Positions 8,509 through 18,318 are shown, counted from the first letter of the stretch. The stretch: 64,000 nucleotides of DNA from Arcanobacterium phocae (GCF_018913465.1 NZ_JABAPM010000005.1:1-64000); one strand, 5' to 3'. A program made the numbers and translations. Notes: generated by a model from the letters alone, not told the origin.

Positions 8509-9320
8509 TACGACGAGTTCTTGGGTGTGCAGTTGGTGCTGCTAGCGTCTACGGAGTAAAACAGCTAACAAAGCACCGAATAATGGATTCTTGGGATCGG
8601 AAGTCTTTTGATGGGACTATGGTATCGCTTACTGGGGGACTGCAAGTCGCTTCCGGGATCGTCGTCGGAACTTTATTCACACGGTCGAACAAGCTACGCC
8701 GAGCAAGTTTAATCGCTGGAACTGCTGGCGCTTTTGCTGGTTATATTGATGATCATTTGGAAGGTGCTTTCAAGTCGCAAGGAAAGGGTTTTCATGGCCA
8801 CCTTGGTGCCCTGAAATCGGGTCATCTGACTTCTGGAATTGCTAAGATTGCGATTATCGGCTCTGGCGCCTTGGCATCGGGTTTGGTGTTAGAGCGCCCC
8901 CGAAGCCTACGAGATCTTGCTGCGGTTGGTATCGATACCGCCCTGATTGCGGGTAGTGCTAATTTGATCAACCTACTTGACCTTCGACCCGGTCGGGCAC
9001 TAAAGGTTTCCAGCTTACTTGCCGGAATTCTCTGCGCAAGTAAAGAAAAAACAGCCGTTCCAGCCAGTGCATTGTTAGGTTCTGGCTTGGCCGGGCTTCC
9101 TTCTGATCTTAACGGTGATACGATGCTCGGCGATCTTGGAGCTAATACAGCAGGAGCACAATTGGGAGTTATTCTTTCAAGTGTGTTGCCATTGCCGGCG
9201 CGCAGTGCATGGCTAGCTGGAACTATTGGTCTTACATTGGCCTCGGAAAAGATTTCATTTTCGCACGTGATTGAGAGTAACAAGTTCCTCAATGCGATCG
9301 ATCAATTAGGTCGTCACTGA
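8505..9320 (+). CDS. Divergent MraY/WecA-family (GT4) membrane protein
   Basis: 271 aa, several hydrophobic segments. It keeps landmarks of the polyprenyl-phosphate sugar-1-P transferase family: GYIDD (D82, D83) followed by GKGFHGHLGALKSGHLTSG, an NLINLLDLRPGRALK block (D159) in place of the MraY NLTDGLDGL motif, and GDLGANTAGAQLG (D210). It is shorter than MraY (about 360 aa) and lacks the HHH motif. ATG 8505 overlaps the SteB-like stop; murJ follows nine bases on. A role with lipid-linked cell wall precursors is likely but substrate and activity are unknown. It is not the housekeeping MraY. Confidence 0.7.
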   Translation: MIRRVLGCAVGAASVYGVKQLTKHRIMDSWDRKSFDGTMVSLTGGLQVASGIVVGTLFTRSNKLRRASLIAGTAGAFAGYIDDHLEGAFKSQGKGFHGHLGALKSGHLTSGIAKIAIIGSGALASGLVLERPRSLRDLAAVGIDTALIAGSANLINLLDLRPGRALKVSSLLAGILCASKEKTAVPASALLGSGLAGLPSDLNGDTMLGDLGANTAGAQLGVILSSVLPLPARSAWLAGTIGLTLASEKISFSHVIESNKFLNAIDQLGRH

Positions 9321-9329
9321 AGGAATCCC

Positions 9330-10889
9330 ATGAAGAGAGTCTCATCAGTTGCCGGAGCTGCTGGGCTCATCGCCTTGTTGACCCTCGGCTCACGTATTAT
9401 GGGGCTATTGCGCAAACTCGCGCAGTCGTGGGCGATGTCCGATGGCACTATTGCTGGAACGTATGACACTGCAAATACGGTGCCTAACGTACTATTTGAG
9501 GTCGCTGCTGGTGGCGCATTAGCCGGAGCAGTAATTCCGATAGTATCGCGCTTTATCGCACGGAACATGCGCAGTGCTGAGTCGAAGACCGTATCTGCCT
9601 TGCTCACCTGGATACTTACTGTTTCAGTGCCGTTGGCTGCTGTTGTTATGCTGACAGCTACTTATATTGTGCAGTTCTTACTGGGTGATGCCCCGATCTC
9701 GCATATTGCACTTGGGACTAGCCTGCTACGAATGTTTGCGTTACAGATTCCTCTTTATGGTTTGTCGGTAGTATTTTCTGGCGTATTACAAGCACATAAA
9801 CGTTTTGTTCTTCCGGCGCTTGCGCCATTGTTATCTTCGGTAGTAGTGGTGGGAGTTTTTGTATGGTATGCGCTCACGGTTGGTCCGTATGCTGAGCCTG
9901 ACGCTATCACTGGATCAGCGACTGCATTGCTAGGCTGGGGGACTACCGCTGGGGTTGCAGTCTTTTCCCTTGTGCAGTTCCCTGCGGTTGTCAAGCTGGT
10001 AACTATTCGCCCGTGCTGGTCTTTTCCTGACGGTGTAGGCCGTGCGACAGTCAGAATGGGCGGCGCAGGTTTAGCTGCTCTCGGAGCACAACAACTGGCT
10101 ATTATCATGATTATGTATTCGACGAATGCTTTGTCTGATACCGGAACCTTCGCTGCTTTTAACTATGCCTATGCGATTTTTATGGTTCCATACGCAGTGT
10201 TGGCTGTTCCTATTGCAACTGCGGTATTTCCGCGTATTGCTGAAGCTCACGAGCTAGGGGAGCATGATAAGGTTCGCGGTTTAGTTTCACATTCGACATT
10301 TGTTGTCATCGTAATGGGAGCAACAGCTGCAGTTTTGATCGCAGTTCTATCGGTGCCAGCAAAAACTGTGGTCGAACTTGGCAATCCAATTTTGGGACTC
10401 GATATCGCGCTACAATCAATGGCACTTGGTGCGGTAGGCTTTTCTGTTTTATACCATGGTGCTCGCGTTTTATATGCATTGGGCAGACCACGATATGTTG
10501 TACGAACTAATTCGCTGGCGTGGGCATCGGTGATTGTTGCGCTTGTAGGTGCGCATATTGTGGGGATTTCTGGCCGGGAAGCCACTTTGTTGTGGGTAGG
10601 GCTATCGCTATCGATCGGGATGACTTTCGGGACCGCTACAGTTTTGGTGCTATTGCGCAAAGCGAGTGGAGCACGAGTTTTAAAAGAGCATGCAGGTGGG
10701 TTTATACGTTCAGTTGTGGTGCTTGCGGTTATTGGAATACCAGCGTGGTTCGGGGTCCCGTATATTCAGTACCATTGTGGCGGTGGCATATTGGGATCTT
10801 TTATCGCTGCGGGTTTGGGCGGACTCGTTGTCATTATTCCGATGCTGGTGGTTTTACGTCATGATCTATATGGAAGGAAAAAAGCATGA
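9330..10889 (+). CDS. murJ: Lipid II flippase MurJ (MviN family)
   Basis: 519 aa polytopic membrane protein of the MOP superfamily, about 14 hydrophobic helices, starting with the typical GLIALLTLGSRIMGLLRKLAQ segment and containing VPNVLFEVAAGGALAGAVIPI. MurJ moves lipid II across the membrane. AAGGAA precedes ATG 9330. Unlike M. tuberculosis MviN it has no C-terminal pseudokinase extension. Its stop overlaps the Nudix gene (ATGA). Confidence 0.92.
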   Translation: MKRVSSVAGAAGLIALLTLGSRIMGLLRKLAQSWAMSDGTIAGTYDTANTVPNVLFEVAAGGALAGAVIPIVSRFIARNMRSAESKTVSALLTWILTVSVPLAAVVMLTATYIVQFLLGDAPISHIALGTSLLRMFALQIPLYGLSVVFSGVLQAHKRFVLPALAPLLSSVVVVGVFVWYALTVGPYAEPDAITGSATALLGWGTTAGVAVFSLVQFPAVVKLVTIRPCWSFPDGVGRATVRMGGAGLAALGAQQLAIIMIMYSTNALSDTGTFAAFNYAYAIFMVPYAVLAVPIATAVFPRIAEAHELGEHDKVRGLVSHSTFVVIVMGATAAVLIAVLSVPAKTVVELGNPILGLDIALQSMALGAVGFSVLYHGARVLYALGRPRYVVRTNSLAWASVIVALVGAHIVGISGREATLLWVGLSLSIGMTFGTATVLVLLRKASGARVLKEHAGGFIRSVVVLAVIGIPAWFGVPYIQYHCGGGILGSFIAAGLGGLVVIIPMLVVLRHDLYGRKKA

Positions 10890-11512
10890 GTCTCTATCCA
10901 ACAGTGGTAGGTGACATCGCACTCAAAGATCTTCAAGCACCCGAACATGTTGCGACGCTCACTTCGGAGCATAAGTTCGGCGGCCCAATTTTTGATATAT
11001 ACGATGATCAGATTAAATTTGCTGCTGGTGATACTGCTAACCGTCAATATATGACCCATGATGACGCAGTGGCTATCGTTGCGGTTAGACCTTCTGGTCC
11101 GTCATGGGAGGTTCTGCTCATTAATCAATATCGGCATGCTCCACGGCAACTGATGTGGGAAGTCCCCGCCGGGCTATGTGACGTTCCGGGCGAGGAAAAG
11201 AAGCGCGCTGCGCAGCGTGAACTAGCTGAAGAAACTGGTTATGCTGCGAATGAGTGGCTGGAATTGATCAGTTTTTACGCCTCTGCCGGAGTGAGTGATG
11301 AAAAAGTGACAGTTTTCTTAGCTTCTGATGTTTCGACTGGCAGCAACATTAATTTTGAAAAAATTGAAGAAGAGCGTGAAATTACCGTCCATTGGGTAGA
11401 TATTCGCAAAATTGTTCAGGCAATTTTCCGCGGCGATCTAACTAGTCCGGCGCTTGTTGCTGGAGTGTTAGCTGCCAATGAGTATCTGCAGAGCCAGACT
11501 TTTCGTCCATAG
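10886..11512 (+). CDS. Nudix hydrolase, ADP-ribose pyrophosphatase-like
   Basis: 208 aa. The Nudix box runs from GLCDVPGEEKKRAAQ through RELAEETGY, with one extra residue between the first Gly and Glu compared with the canonical spacing. QYRHAPRQLMWEVPAGL upstream is typical of ADP-ribose pyrophosphatases, and the position after murJ matches Rv1700, an ADP-ribose pyrophosphatase. It should hydrolyse ADP-ribose or related nucleoside diphosphates. Last gene of the block; intergenic DNA with suf regulatory sites follows. Confidence 0.88.
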   Translation: MSLYPTVVGDIALKDLQAPEHVATLTSEHKFGGPIFDIYDDQIKFAAGDTANRQYMTHDDAVAIVAVRPSGPSWEVLLINQYRHAPRQLMWEVPAGLCDVPGEEKKRAAQRELAEETGYAANEWLELISFYASAGVSDEKVTVFLASDVSTGSNINFEKIEEEREITVHWVDIRKIVQAIFRGDLTSPALVAGVLAANEYLQSQTFRP

Positions 11513-11524
11513 AATGCTTTAGTG

Positions 11525-11599
11525 ACACTTTTCTGTTCGAGTGTGGCATAAATCTGCCTCATCAACTTGCAAAAGTTTAATTTTGCAACAAAGATGTTG
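11525..11599 (+). promoter_or_regulatory. Candidate SufR operators in front of the suf operon
   Basis: Two inverted repeats lie upstream of sufR. ACACT at 11525-11529 and AGTGT at 11540-11544 are separated by ten bases. CAAC-N6-GTTG at 11586-11599 (arms CAACA/TGTTG) matches the arrangement known for cyanobacterial SufR sites. TTGCAAAA/TTTTGCAA also pairs around a short loop just before. Autorepression through one of these is an inference. Confidence 0.5.
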
Positions 11600-11632
11600 T
11601 GTAAAGGATTTTATTAGTTGCAGGAGGTGGAT

Positions 11633-12364
11633 ATGGCAGACAATGACGATGCCGGAACATGTGAACAGATCTTGCGACTCATCGTAGAACGAGGACCAAT
11701 CACTGCCGGTGAACTCGCAAAAATACTGGTCCTTACACCAGCAGCCGTTCGTCGCCACATATCGTCGCTTGTTGCTGACGATATGATCGAAATATATGAG
11801 GGCCATAATTCTGGCCCTGCCCGTCGTGGGCGGCCTTCGCGGAAGTACGTCGCAACGGCTTCTGGTCAGGAGCTTTTAGGACAAGGATATGCTGATCTAG
11901 CCAACCAAGCTCTGGCTTTTTTGCGAGCTGAACTTGGCGATGAGGGAGTCGATGAATTTGTCCAGGCACGTATTCATAAATTAGAAGATCGTTATCGTTC
12001 TATTCTCAGCCAGTCAGGGACCTCTACTGCTGAAAAAACAGCCACGCTTGCAGAGGCGCTGTCGAAAGACGGATTTGTAGCGACTTTGCGTCGTGGCGGA
12101 CCCCACGCGTTGGCAATCCAGCTATGCCAAGGTCATTGTCCAATTCAAGAGGTAGCTAAGGACTTTCCAGAAATGTGCGAAGCAGAAACGCAAGCTTTTG
12201 CACGGCTACTTGGGGTGCCAATTCAGCGGTTGTCTACGTTAGCAAGCGGAGGCCACGTATGCACCACAAATATTTTATTGGGCATTCCGCAAAACTTACG
12301 CAGTCGTGCTATATCGCAAAATATCGCGCCAGACAATGCTGGCGATCGGGAAGGAAATAAATGA
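11633..12364 (+). CDS. sufR: SufR, iron-sulfur sensing repressor
   Basis: 243 aa. An N-terminal winged helix (about residues 10-75, [24 protein letters not shown]) carries a wing with [15 protein letters not shown]. The C-terminal part holds a cysteine cluster ([26 protein letters not shown]) fitting the Fe-S ligands of SufR. ATG 11633 is chosen over an upstream TTG because AGGAGG lies five bases before it. First gene of the suf operon; its stop overlaps sufB (ATGA). Expected to repress the operon when cluster-loaded. Confidence 0.92.
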   Translation: MADNDDAGTCEQILRLIVERGPITAGELAKILVLTPAAVRRHISSLVADDMIEIYEGHNSGPARRGRPSRKYVATASGQELLGQGYADLANQALAFLRAELGDEGVDEFVQARIHKLEDRYRSILSQSGTSTAEKTATLAEALSKDGFVATLRRGGPHALAIQLCQGHCPIQEVAKDFPEMCEAETQAFARLLGVPIQRLSTLASGGHVCTTNILLGIPQNLRSRAISQNIAPDNAGDREGNK

Positions 12365-13803
12365 CCCAAACGGGAACGGGCTCACCAGAACAGATGACCC
12401 AAGAAGAAACTATTGATGCGATCGGTGGCAAGTACCAATACGGGTGGCATGATGCTGATACGGCTGGGGCTACTGCTAAGCGAGGTCTAAATGAGGACGT
12501 CGTGCGGGAAATTTCTGCTCGTAAAAACGAGCCAGAATGGATGTTGAAGAAGCGTATAAAAGCTCTCAAGCTGTTTGAACGCCGTCCGATGCCACAGTGG
12601 GGCGCAGACTTATCTGGCATTGATTTTGATTCAATCAAGTACTACGTTAAATCCACTGAAGGCCAAGCCGATACATGGGAAGATCTTCCAGAAGAAATTA
12701 AGAGTACTTATGATAAATTAGGCATTCCGGAGGCTGAAAAGGCTCGTCTCGTTGCCGGAGTGGCAGCGCAGTATGAATCTGAAGTTGTCTATCACAAAAT
12801 TCGTGAGGATCTTGAACAGCAAGGTGTTATCTTCTTAGACACTGACACTGGTTTGCGTGAGCATCCGGAAATTTTCCAAGAGTACTTTGGAACAGCTATC
12901 CCGTTGGGCGATAACAAGTTCGCTTCCCTTAACTCCGCGGTGTGGTCGGGTGGCTCATTTATTTATGTTCCTAAGGGAGTCCATGTTGATATTCCGCTCC
13001 AGGCATACTTCCGCATCAACACTGAAAATATGGGGCAGTTCGAACGAACACTGATCATTGCTGATGAAGATTCCTACGTTCACTATGTTGAGGGCTGTAC
13101 TGCGCCAATTTATTCGAGCGATTCATTGCATTCGGCCGTCGTCGAAATTTTTGTGAAGAAAGGTGCACGTGTCCGGTATACGACAATTCAAAATTGGTCG
13201 AACAATGTCTACAATCTTGTGACCAAGCGAGCTATGGTAGAAGAAGGTGGCACTATGGAATGGATCGATGGAAACATCGGTTCAAAAGTGACCATGAAGT
13301 ATCCAGCCGTTTACCTTCTGGGCGAGCATGCTCGTGGCGAGACACTGTCCATTGCATTCGCCGGTGCTGGCCAGTACCAAGATACTGGCTCCAAGATGGT
13401 TCATATGGCCCCGAACACATCATCGTCGATTGTATCTAAGTCAGTTGCACGTGGTGGTGGGCGGTCAGCTTACCGTGGACTAGTCCAGATTGACCCGCAA
13501 GCGAAGAAATCTAAGTCGAATGTCCTGTGTGATGCCTTGCTAGTTGATACCATTTCGCGTTCGGATACTTATCCTTATGTCGACGTGCGTGTTGACGACG
13601 TCGAAATGGGACATGAAGCAACAGTTTCAAAGGTTTCCGAAGATCAGTTGTTCTACCTGATGTCTCGTGGCATTGAAGAAACTGAGGCAATGGCGATGAT
13701 TGTCCGCGGATTTGTTGAACCAATTGCACGCGAGTTGCCCATGGAATACGCACTCGAACTCAATCGCCTTATTGAACTTCAGATGGAAGGATCTGTCGGC
13801 TGA
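12361..13803 (+). CDS. sufB: Fe-S scaffold protein SufB
   Basis: 480 aa, core scaffold of the SufBC2D complex that builds Fe-S clusters. Typical features are [45 protein letters not shown] (conserved Cys) and the C-terminal [21 protein letters not shown]. No intein, unlike the mycobacterial SufB. Start overlaps sufR and stop overlaps sufD. Confidence 0.97.
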   Translation: MTQTGTGSPEQMTQEETIDAIGGKYQYGWHDADTAGATAKRGLNEDVVREISARKNEPEWMLKKRIKALKLFERRPMPQWGADLSGIDFDSIKYYVKSTEGQADTWEDLPEEIKSTYDKLGIPEAEKARLVAGVAAQYESEVVYHKIREDLEQQGVIFLDTDTGLREHPEIFQEYFGTAIPLGDNKFASLNSAVWSGGSFIYVPKGVHVDIPLQAYFRINTENMGQFERTLIIADEDSYVHYVEGCTAPIYSSDSLHSAVVEIFVKKGARVRYTTIQNWSNNVYNLVTKRAMVEEGGTMEWIDGNIGSKVTMKYPAVYLLGEHARGETLSIAFAGAGQYQDTGSKMVHMAPNTSSSIVSKSVARGGGRSAYRGLVQIDPQAKKSKSNVLCDALLVDTISRSDTYPYVDVRVDDVEMGHEATVSKVSEDQLFYLMSRGIEETEAMAMIVRGFVEPIARELPMEYALELNRLIELQMEGSVG

Positions 13804-14933
13804 TGGCACCTGTTATGAATTCACGCGCAGATCGCGCATTGTCATTTGATATTGACACTTTTCCAGTTCCGAGCGGACGCGAAGAAGATTGGCGTTTTAC
13901 TCCGGTTGAGAAACTAGCAGCATTTTTCGCCCAGGCAGATGGAGCTAAACCGCAAGTTACTGTAACCGGAGAAGCCAACTACGAAGTTGTTGGTCGGGAC
14001 GACCCACGGTTAGGCCAAGTGTTTCCTCCTGAAGACCGAACATCTGTGATCGAATGGAATAGTTTTCAGGAAGCTCATGCTATTACGATTCCTTCGGGTA
14101 CTTCGTTAACTCGTGAAGTGTTGGCAACCGTAACTGGGCAAGCTTCAAGCAAAGTTTCTCCGCAGCATTTTTACGTGCATGCCGAGCAATATTCAAATGC
14201 TACCGTAGTGCTCGCACATCACGGGTCAGGAAATGTAAACGAAGCAGTCGAGATCGTCGTCGACGACGGAGCTCATCTGACGCTTGTCACTGTACAAGAA
14301 TGGGATGACGATGCTGTCCATACGGCTTCGCACCGGATTAAGATGGGACGCGATGCGACATTGAAACATATCGTCGTTTCACTTGGTGGGAAATTGGTCC
14401 GGGTGACCACTTCAGTAGAATATAGTGCACCAGGAGCAGACGTTAATATGCTCGGTGCTTATTTTGTTGATGGTGGCCAGCATATTGAAAACCGGTTGCT
14501 AATTGACCATAGTGTTCCACGGGCACTCTCTAACGTGACATACAAAGGTGCATTACAGGGCGACGATGCGCACTCAGTATGGGTTGGCGATGTACTGATC
14601 CGCCCAGAGGCAGAAGGCACTAATACATACGAACTAAATAGAAATCTTTTGCTTACTGAGGGGGCGAGAGCTGACTCGGTGCCAAATCTTGAGATTGAAA
14701 CCGGTGAAATCGAAGGTGCAGGACACGCTTCGGCCACCGGCCGTTTCGATGATGAGCAGCTTTTCTACCTCATGTCTCGCGGGATTTCAGAAGACGAAGC
14801 TCGCCGACTTGTAGTTCGTGGTTTCTTCGCGGAATTGATTCATCAAATCGGAGTCGGAACTGTTGAGGATAAACTTATGGCTGCGATTGAATCGGAGCTG
14901 GATCTTACGATGGGAGTCGCGGCACATGTCTGA
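13803..14933 (+). CDS. sufD: Fe-S assembly protein SufD
   Basis: 376 aa, partner of SufB in the SufBC2D scaffold. The N-terminal start has the SufD-type EEDWRFTPVEKLA, and the C-terminal beta-helix ends with [34 protein letters not shown] 13803 shares a base with the sufB stop (TGATG). Stop overlaps the Rieske gene by eight bases. Confidence 0.96.
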   Translation: MAPVMNSRADRALSFDIDTFPVPSGREEDWRFTPVEKLAAFFAQADGAKPQVTVTGEANYEVVGRDDPRLGQVFPPEDRTSVIEWNSFQEAHAITIPSGTSLTREVLATVTGQASSKVSPQHFYVHAEQYSNATVVLAHHGSGNVNEAVEIVVDDGAHLTLVTVQEWDDDAVHTASHRIKMGRDATLKHIVVSLGGKLVRVTTSVEYSAPGADVNMLGAYFVDGGQHIENRLLIDHSVPRALSNVTYKGALQGDDAHSVWVGDVLIRPEAEGTNTYELNRNLLLTEGARADSVPNLEIETGEIEGAGHASATGRFDDEQLFYLMSRGISEDEARRLVVRGFFAELIHQIGVGTVEDKLMAAIESELDLTMGVAAHV

Positions 14934-15255
14934 TCACCGAGTCTGTGCAGTCTCCGATGTAGCCCCCGGCTCAGTCGCAGGTTTTGAGATCGTGATTGAT
15001 GACATTGAGACTATTCCGGTAGCTGTTATCCACGCAGAAAGCGGAAGTTGGTTTGCGACGCATAACCGGTGTTCCCATGGAAGAGTAAAACTTTCTGAAG
15101 GATGGGTAGAGGATGAAACAATCGAATGTAGCCGCCACGGTGCGGCATTTGATCTGGCATCTGGTCAAGCTTTGACGCCACCTGCGTCTGCTCCAGTCAC
15201 TACGTATCCTGTCCGCGTAGACGGCGACGACGTCTACATCACTGTTCAATCTTAA
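14926..15255 (+). CDS. Rieske [2Fe-2S] ferredoxin of the suf operon
   Basis: 109 aa. The two Rieske ligand boxes are visible: C-S-H in NRCSHGRVKL and C-S-R-H in IECSRHGAAFDL, matching CXH and CXXH. Length and lack of a membrane anchor fit NdoA/BphF-type soluble ferredoxins. ATG 14926 lies within the sufD end. Such a gene between sufD and sufC is normal in actinobacteria; it may supply electrons for cluster assembly (inference). Confidence 0.9.
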   Translation: MSDHRVCAVSDVAPGSVAGFEIVIDDIETIPVAVIHAESGSWFATHNRCSHGRVKLSEGWVEDETIECSRHGAAFDLASGQALTPPASAPVTTYPVRVDGDDVYITVQS

Positions 15256-15285
15256 AAGAATGTTTTAAATAGAGAAGAGAAATCA

Positions 15286-16035
15286 TTGTCCACCCTTGAA
15301 ATTAAGAATCTGCATGTTTCTGTTCACACCGCTGAAGGTCCGAAGCCGATTTTGCGTGGCGTTAATCTGACGATTAACTCTGGCGAAATTCATGCTATTA
15401 TGGGCCCGAATGGATCCGGAAAATCAACCCTTTCGTATGCCATCGCAGGTCACCCAAAGTACGACATCACTGAGGGCGAGATCTTGCTTGATGGTCAAAA
15501 TATTGCCGAGTTGCCTGCAGATGCGCGCGCTCGAGCCGGTATCTTCCTTGCAATGCAGTACCCGGTTGAAGTAACTGGTGTTACTGTTACTAACTTCTTG
15601 CGCTCTGCTAAAGCTGCTGTTGATGGACAAGCACCTAAGCTTCGCGAATGGGTCAAATCCATGAAACAAGCTATGCACGACTTAAAGATCGATGAAGATT
15701 TTTCTTCTCGTGATGTCAATGTTGGCTTTTCTGGTGGTGAGAAGAAACGAGTCGAGGTTCTCCAACTGGAAATGCTTAAGCCGAAGTTTGCTGTTTTAGA
15801 TGAGACAGATTCCGGGTTAGATGTTGATGCATTACGACTTGTTTCTGAAGGCGTCAACAGAGTTCATGATAAGACTAACAATGGCGTCCTTTTAATTACG
15901 CACTACACTCGTATTTTGAATTACATCAAGCCAGATTTTGTACACGTTTTCGTTGATGGGCGGGTAGTAGAGTCTGGTGGTCCGGAGCTAGCTGATATTC
16001 TTGAAGCTCATGGATATGAGAAGTACGAAGGCTAA
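15286..16035 (+). CDS. sufC: Fe-S assembly ATPase SufC
   Basis: 249 aa ABC-type ATPase that drives SufBD. Walker A GPNGSGKST is at residues 40-48, the signature is FSGGEKKRVEVLQ and Walker B is AVLDETDSGLDVDAL, a SufC hallmark. The start is TTG at 15286 (MSTLEIKNLHV) with the purine-rich AGAGAAGAGA upstream; no ATG or GTG fits the family N-terminus better. Confidence 0.96.
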   Translation: MSTLEIKNLHVSVHTAEGPKPILRGVNLTINSGEIHAIMGPNGSGKSTLSYAIAGHPKYDITEGEILLDGQNIAELPADARARAGIFLAMQYPVEVTGVTVTNFLRSAKAAVDGQAPKLREWVKSMKQAMHDLKIDEDFSSRDVNVGFSGGEKKRVEVLQLEMLKPKFAVLDETDSGLDVDALRLVSEGVNRVHDKTNNGVLLITHYTRILNYIKPDFVHVFVDGRVVESGGPELADILEAHGYEKYEG

Positions 16036-16038
16036 TCG

Positions 16039-17307
16039 GTGAATACTGCTCTAGCTGCGCGTACGGATTTCCCGATCCTCCAACGTGACGTTCATAGCGG
16101 GACCAGGCTTGTCTATTTAGACTCGGCTGCGACAGCACAACGTCCAGTGTCTGTTATTGATGCGATGGTGGCCCAGGATCAGGTTCATAATGGTGCTGTA
16201 AACCGTGGCTCGCATGTTTTAGCCGCAGAATCAACGGTTGCTGTTGAAGACGCTCGCGCTGACGTTGCTGCGTTTGTTGGAGCTGATAGTTCGGAGGTGT
16301 CGTGGACGAAGAATTCTACGGAAGCTCTAAACTCAGTTGCATATAGTTTTTTGAATGCGACGCTTGCCGAAAAACAATCAGGGATAGAGTCGCCGCTTGC
16401 ATTGCATACCGGTGACAATATTGTGGTGACCCGCGCTGAGCACCACGCGAATCTTCTTCCATGGCAGGATCTATGCCGCAAAGTTGGTATCGAATTGCGA
16501 TGGCTAGATATTCTACCTGATGGGCAGATTGACATCGACACACTGGATGCTATCGATTCGCGTACCCGGATTGTTGCATTCGCGCATGTGTCGAATGTTA
16601 CTGGCGCAGTATCTCCGGTGCCGGCAATTGTCGAAGCTGCTCGCGCGCATGGTGCTTATACAGTTCTTGACGCGTGTCAATCTGTTCCTCATATTCCGGT
16701 TGATTTCCATATGCTCGGCACAGATTTTGCCGTCTTTTCTGGGCATAAGATGCTTGGTCCAACCGGGATTGGAGTCTTGTATACTCGTCGTGATATCGCA
16801 GATAGTGTTCCACCATTTCTTACGGGTGGTTCAATGATTGAAACTGTCACTATGGAAAAGGCAACGTTTGCGATGCCGCCGGCTCGCTTTGAAGCCGGAA
16901 CTCAACCGGTGACACAGATTGTAGGCTTGGATGCAGCAGTGCTCTACCTAAGAAATTTAGGTATGGAGAATGTTCAGCGGCACGAACACGAGCTGACAGC
17001 TTACGCACTCGAAAGCATAAAAACCATCGATGGTATCCGTATCCTTGGACCAGCTGAAGCAACTGATCGGGTTGGTGTCATTGCGTTCGACGTTCAAGGC
17101 GTTCATCCGCATGATGTGGGCCAGGTTCTGGATGCTCAAGGAATTGCTATCAGGGTAGGACACCACTGTGCGCAGCCAATTCATCAGCATTTTGGAGTTT
17201 TTGCTTCGTCGCGTATTTCTTTCGGGCCATATAATAGTAAAGAGGACATCGACGTATTCATAGAAGCGCTTTCTGGAGTGCGCTCGTATTTCGGAGTGAA
17301 AGGATAA
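16039..17307 (+). CDS. sufS: Cysteine desulfurase SufS
   Basis: 422 aa PLP enzyme (class V aminotransferase fold) releasing sulfur from cysteine. The PLP lysine is K237 in FSGHKMLGPTGIG, and the persulfide cysteine is C377 in RVGHHCAQP. GTG 16039 is three bases after the sufC stop. SufU follows two bases later, its usual sulfur acceptor in Gram-positives. Confidence 0.96.
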   Translation: MNTALAARTDFPILQRDVHSGTRLVYLDSAATAQRPVSVIDAMVAQDQVHNGAVNRGSHVLAAESTVAVEDARADVAAFVGADSSEVSWTKNSTEALNSVAYSFLNATLAEKQSGIESPLALHTGDNIVVTRAEHHANLLPWQDLCRKVGIELRWLDILPDGQIDIDTLDAIDSRTRIVAFAHVSNVTGAVSPVPAIVEAARAHGAYTVLDACQSVPHIPVDFHMLGTDFAVFSGHKMLGPTGIGVLYTRRDIADSVPPFLTGGSMIETVTMEKATFAMPPARFEAGTQPVTQIVGLDAAVLYLRNLGMENVQRHEHELTAYALESIKTIDGIRILGPAEATDRVGVIAFDVQGVHPHDVGQVLDAQGIAIRVGHHCAQPIHQHFGVFASSRISFGPYNSKEDIDVFIEALSGVRSYFGVKG

Positions 17308-17309
17308 AT

Positions 17310-17768
17310 ATGAGTGATCTAGACCAGATGTATCAGCAGATAATTCTCGATGCTTCTCGCGAACGCCACGGTGAAGGACATTTAGACCATGCTGATGGTG
17401 AATCGTTTCAAGTTAATACCACTTGTGGAGATCAGGCTACAATGCGTGTGGTACTTTCCGAAGATGGTAAGCGATTCGAGCATGTGGCATGGGAAGGTCA
17501 GGGATGTTCTATATCTCAGGCATCGCTATCGATCATGCACGATCTAATAGATGGACACTCGATTGAGGATTTTGATCAGCTCTACGAGGCATTCCGTAAC
17601 ATGATGGATAGCCGTGGTGTCGAAATCGATGACGACGTAGCAGACCTTCTCGATGATGCTTCTGCTTTCCAAGGCGTGTCCAAGTTCCCGATGCGCGTCA
17701 AGTGTGCTCTTCTAGGATGGATGGCATTACGCGATGCTACGGATCAAGCGTTGCATCATCATTCTTAA
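17310..17768 (+). CDS. sufU: SufU zinc-dependent sulfurtransferase
   Basis: 152 aa. The conserved ligands C39 and D41 (TTCGD), C66 (GQGCSIS) and C132 (VKCALLGW) are all present, as in Zn-binding SufU, which takes persulfide sulfur from SufS. It carries the insertion between the second and third Cys that separates SufU from IscU. Confidence 0.95.
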   Translation: MSDLDQMYQQIILDASRERHGEGHLDHADGESFQVNTTCGDQATMRVVLSEDGKRFEHVAWEGQGCSISQASLSIMHDLIDGHSIEDFDQLYEAFRNMMDSRGVEIDDDVADLLDDASAFQGVSKFPMRVKCALLGWMALRDATDQALHHHS

Positions 17769-17816
17769 GATTAGTTTATGTACGTTCACTTGCCTGTTTT
17801 GCTAAGGAGTAAAAAT

Positions 17817-18134
17817 ATGACCGACTCTCCCGTCACCGTTGAGGAGCTCGAAGAAGCTCTTCGCGATGTTATTGATCCGGAACTCGGCATCAATATCGTT
17901 GACCTTGGCCTGGTATACGGGCTTACTATCGACGGCGATTCCGCAGTCGCCGATATGACTTTGACATCGGCAGCTTGCCCGTTGACAGATGTAATCGAAG
18001 AGCAAGCCGCAGTAGCTGTTGCGCACCTGGTTAATGATTTTAGGATCAACTGGGTATGGTTGCCACCGTGGGGCCCGGATCGAATTACCGAAGATGGCCG
18101 GGATCAACTTCGGGCGCTTGGCTTTAATGTCTAA
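17817..18134 (+). CDS. sufT: SufT-like metal-sulfur cluster assembly factor (DUF59/MIP18)
   Basis: 105 aa. DUF59 core: VIDPELGINIVDLGLVYGL, then MTLTSAACPLTDVIEEQA with the conserved Cys. ATG 17817 is preferred over ATG 17778 because AAGGAG lies seven bases upstream. The family helps Fe-S maturation and closes the suf operon in many actinobacteria. Confidence 0.9.
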   Translation: MTDSPVTVEELEEALRDVIDPELGINIVDLGLVYGLTIDGDSAVADMTLTSAACPLTDVIEEQAAVAVAHLVNDFRINWVWLPPWGPDRITEDGRDQLRALGFNV

Positions 18135-18137
18135 AAA

Positions 18138-18201
18138 CCATGTTTTCCAAAAACATGGCAGTTGTAGAGGCTGGTATCAACATCTTGTTGATGCCAGCCT
18201 C
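18138..18201 (+). terminator. Double hairpin ending the suf operon
   Basis: Two hairpins follow the sufT stop: CCATGTTTT pairing with AAAACATGG (18138-18158), then a 16-bp stem from GAGGCTGG at 18167 to CCAGCCTC ending at 18201 with one G-U pair. The second is very stable but has no clear T-run. From 18202 to 18306 nothing else is recognised. Confidence 0.65.
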
Positions 18202-18318
18202 ATCTGTTGTTAGGTCTGAATATGCTCAGCAGAAACGCTTCGTATCATGTCTGTTGGTGTGGGGAGCTACACCAACGGTGGCGTAGGGGTAATGATTATG
18301 GACGGGTAAACTAGGAGA

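Noticed and set aside
18240-18290. Possible small RNA or gene between sufT and the ABC-F gene
   Set aside because: Apart from the terminator hairpins and the -10 box there is no open frame with a start site or clear structure.
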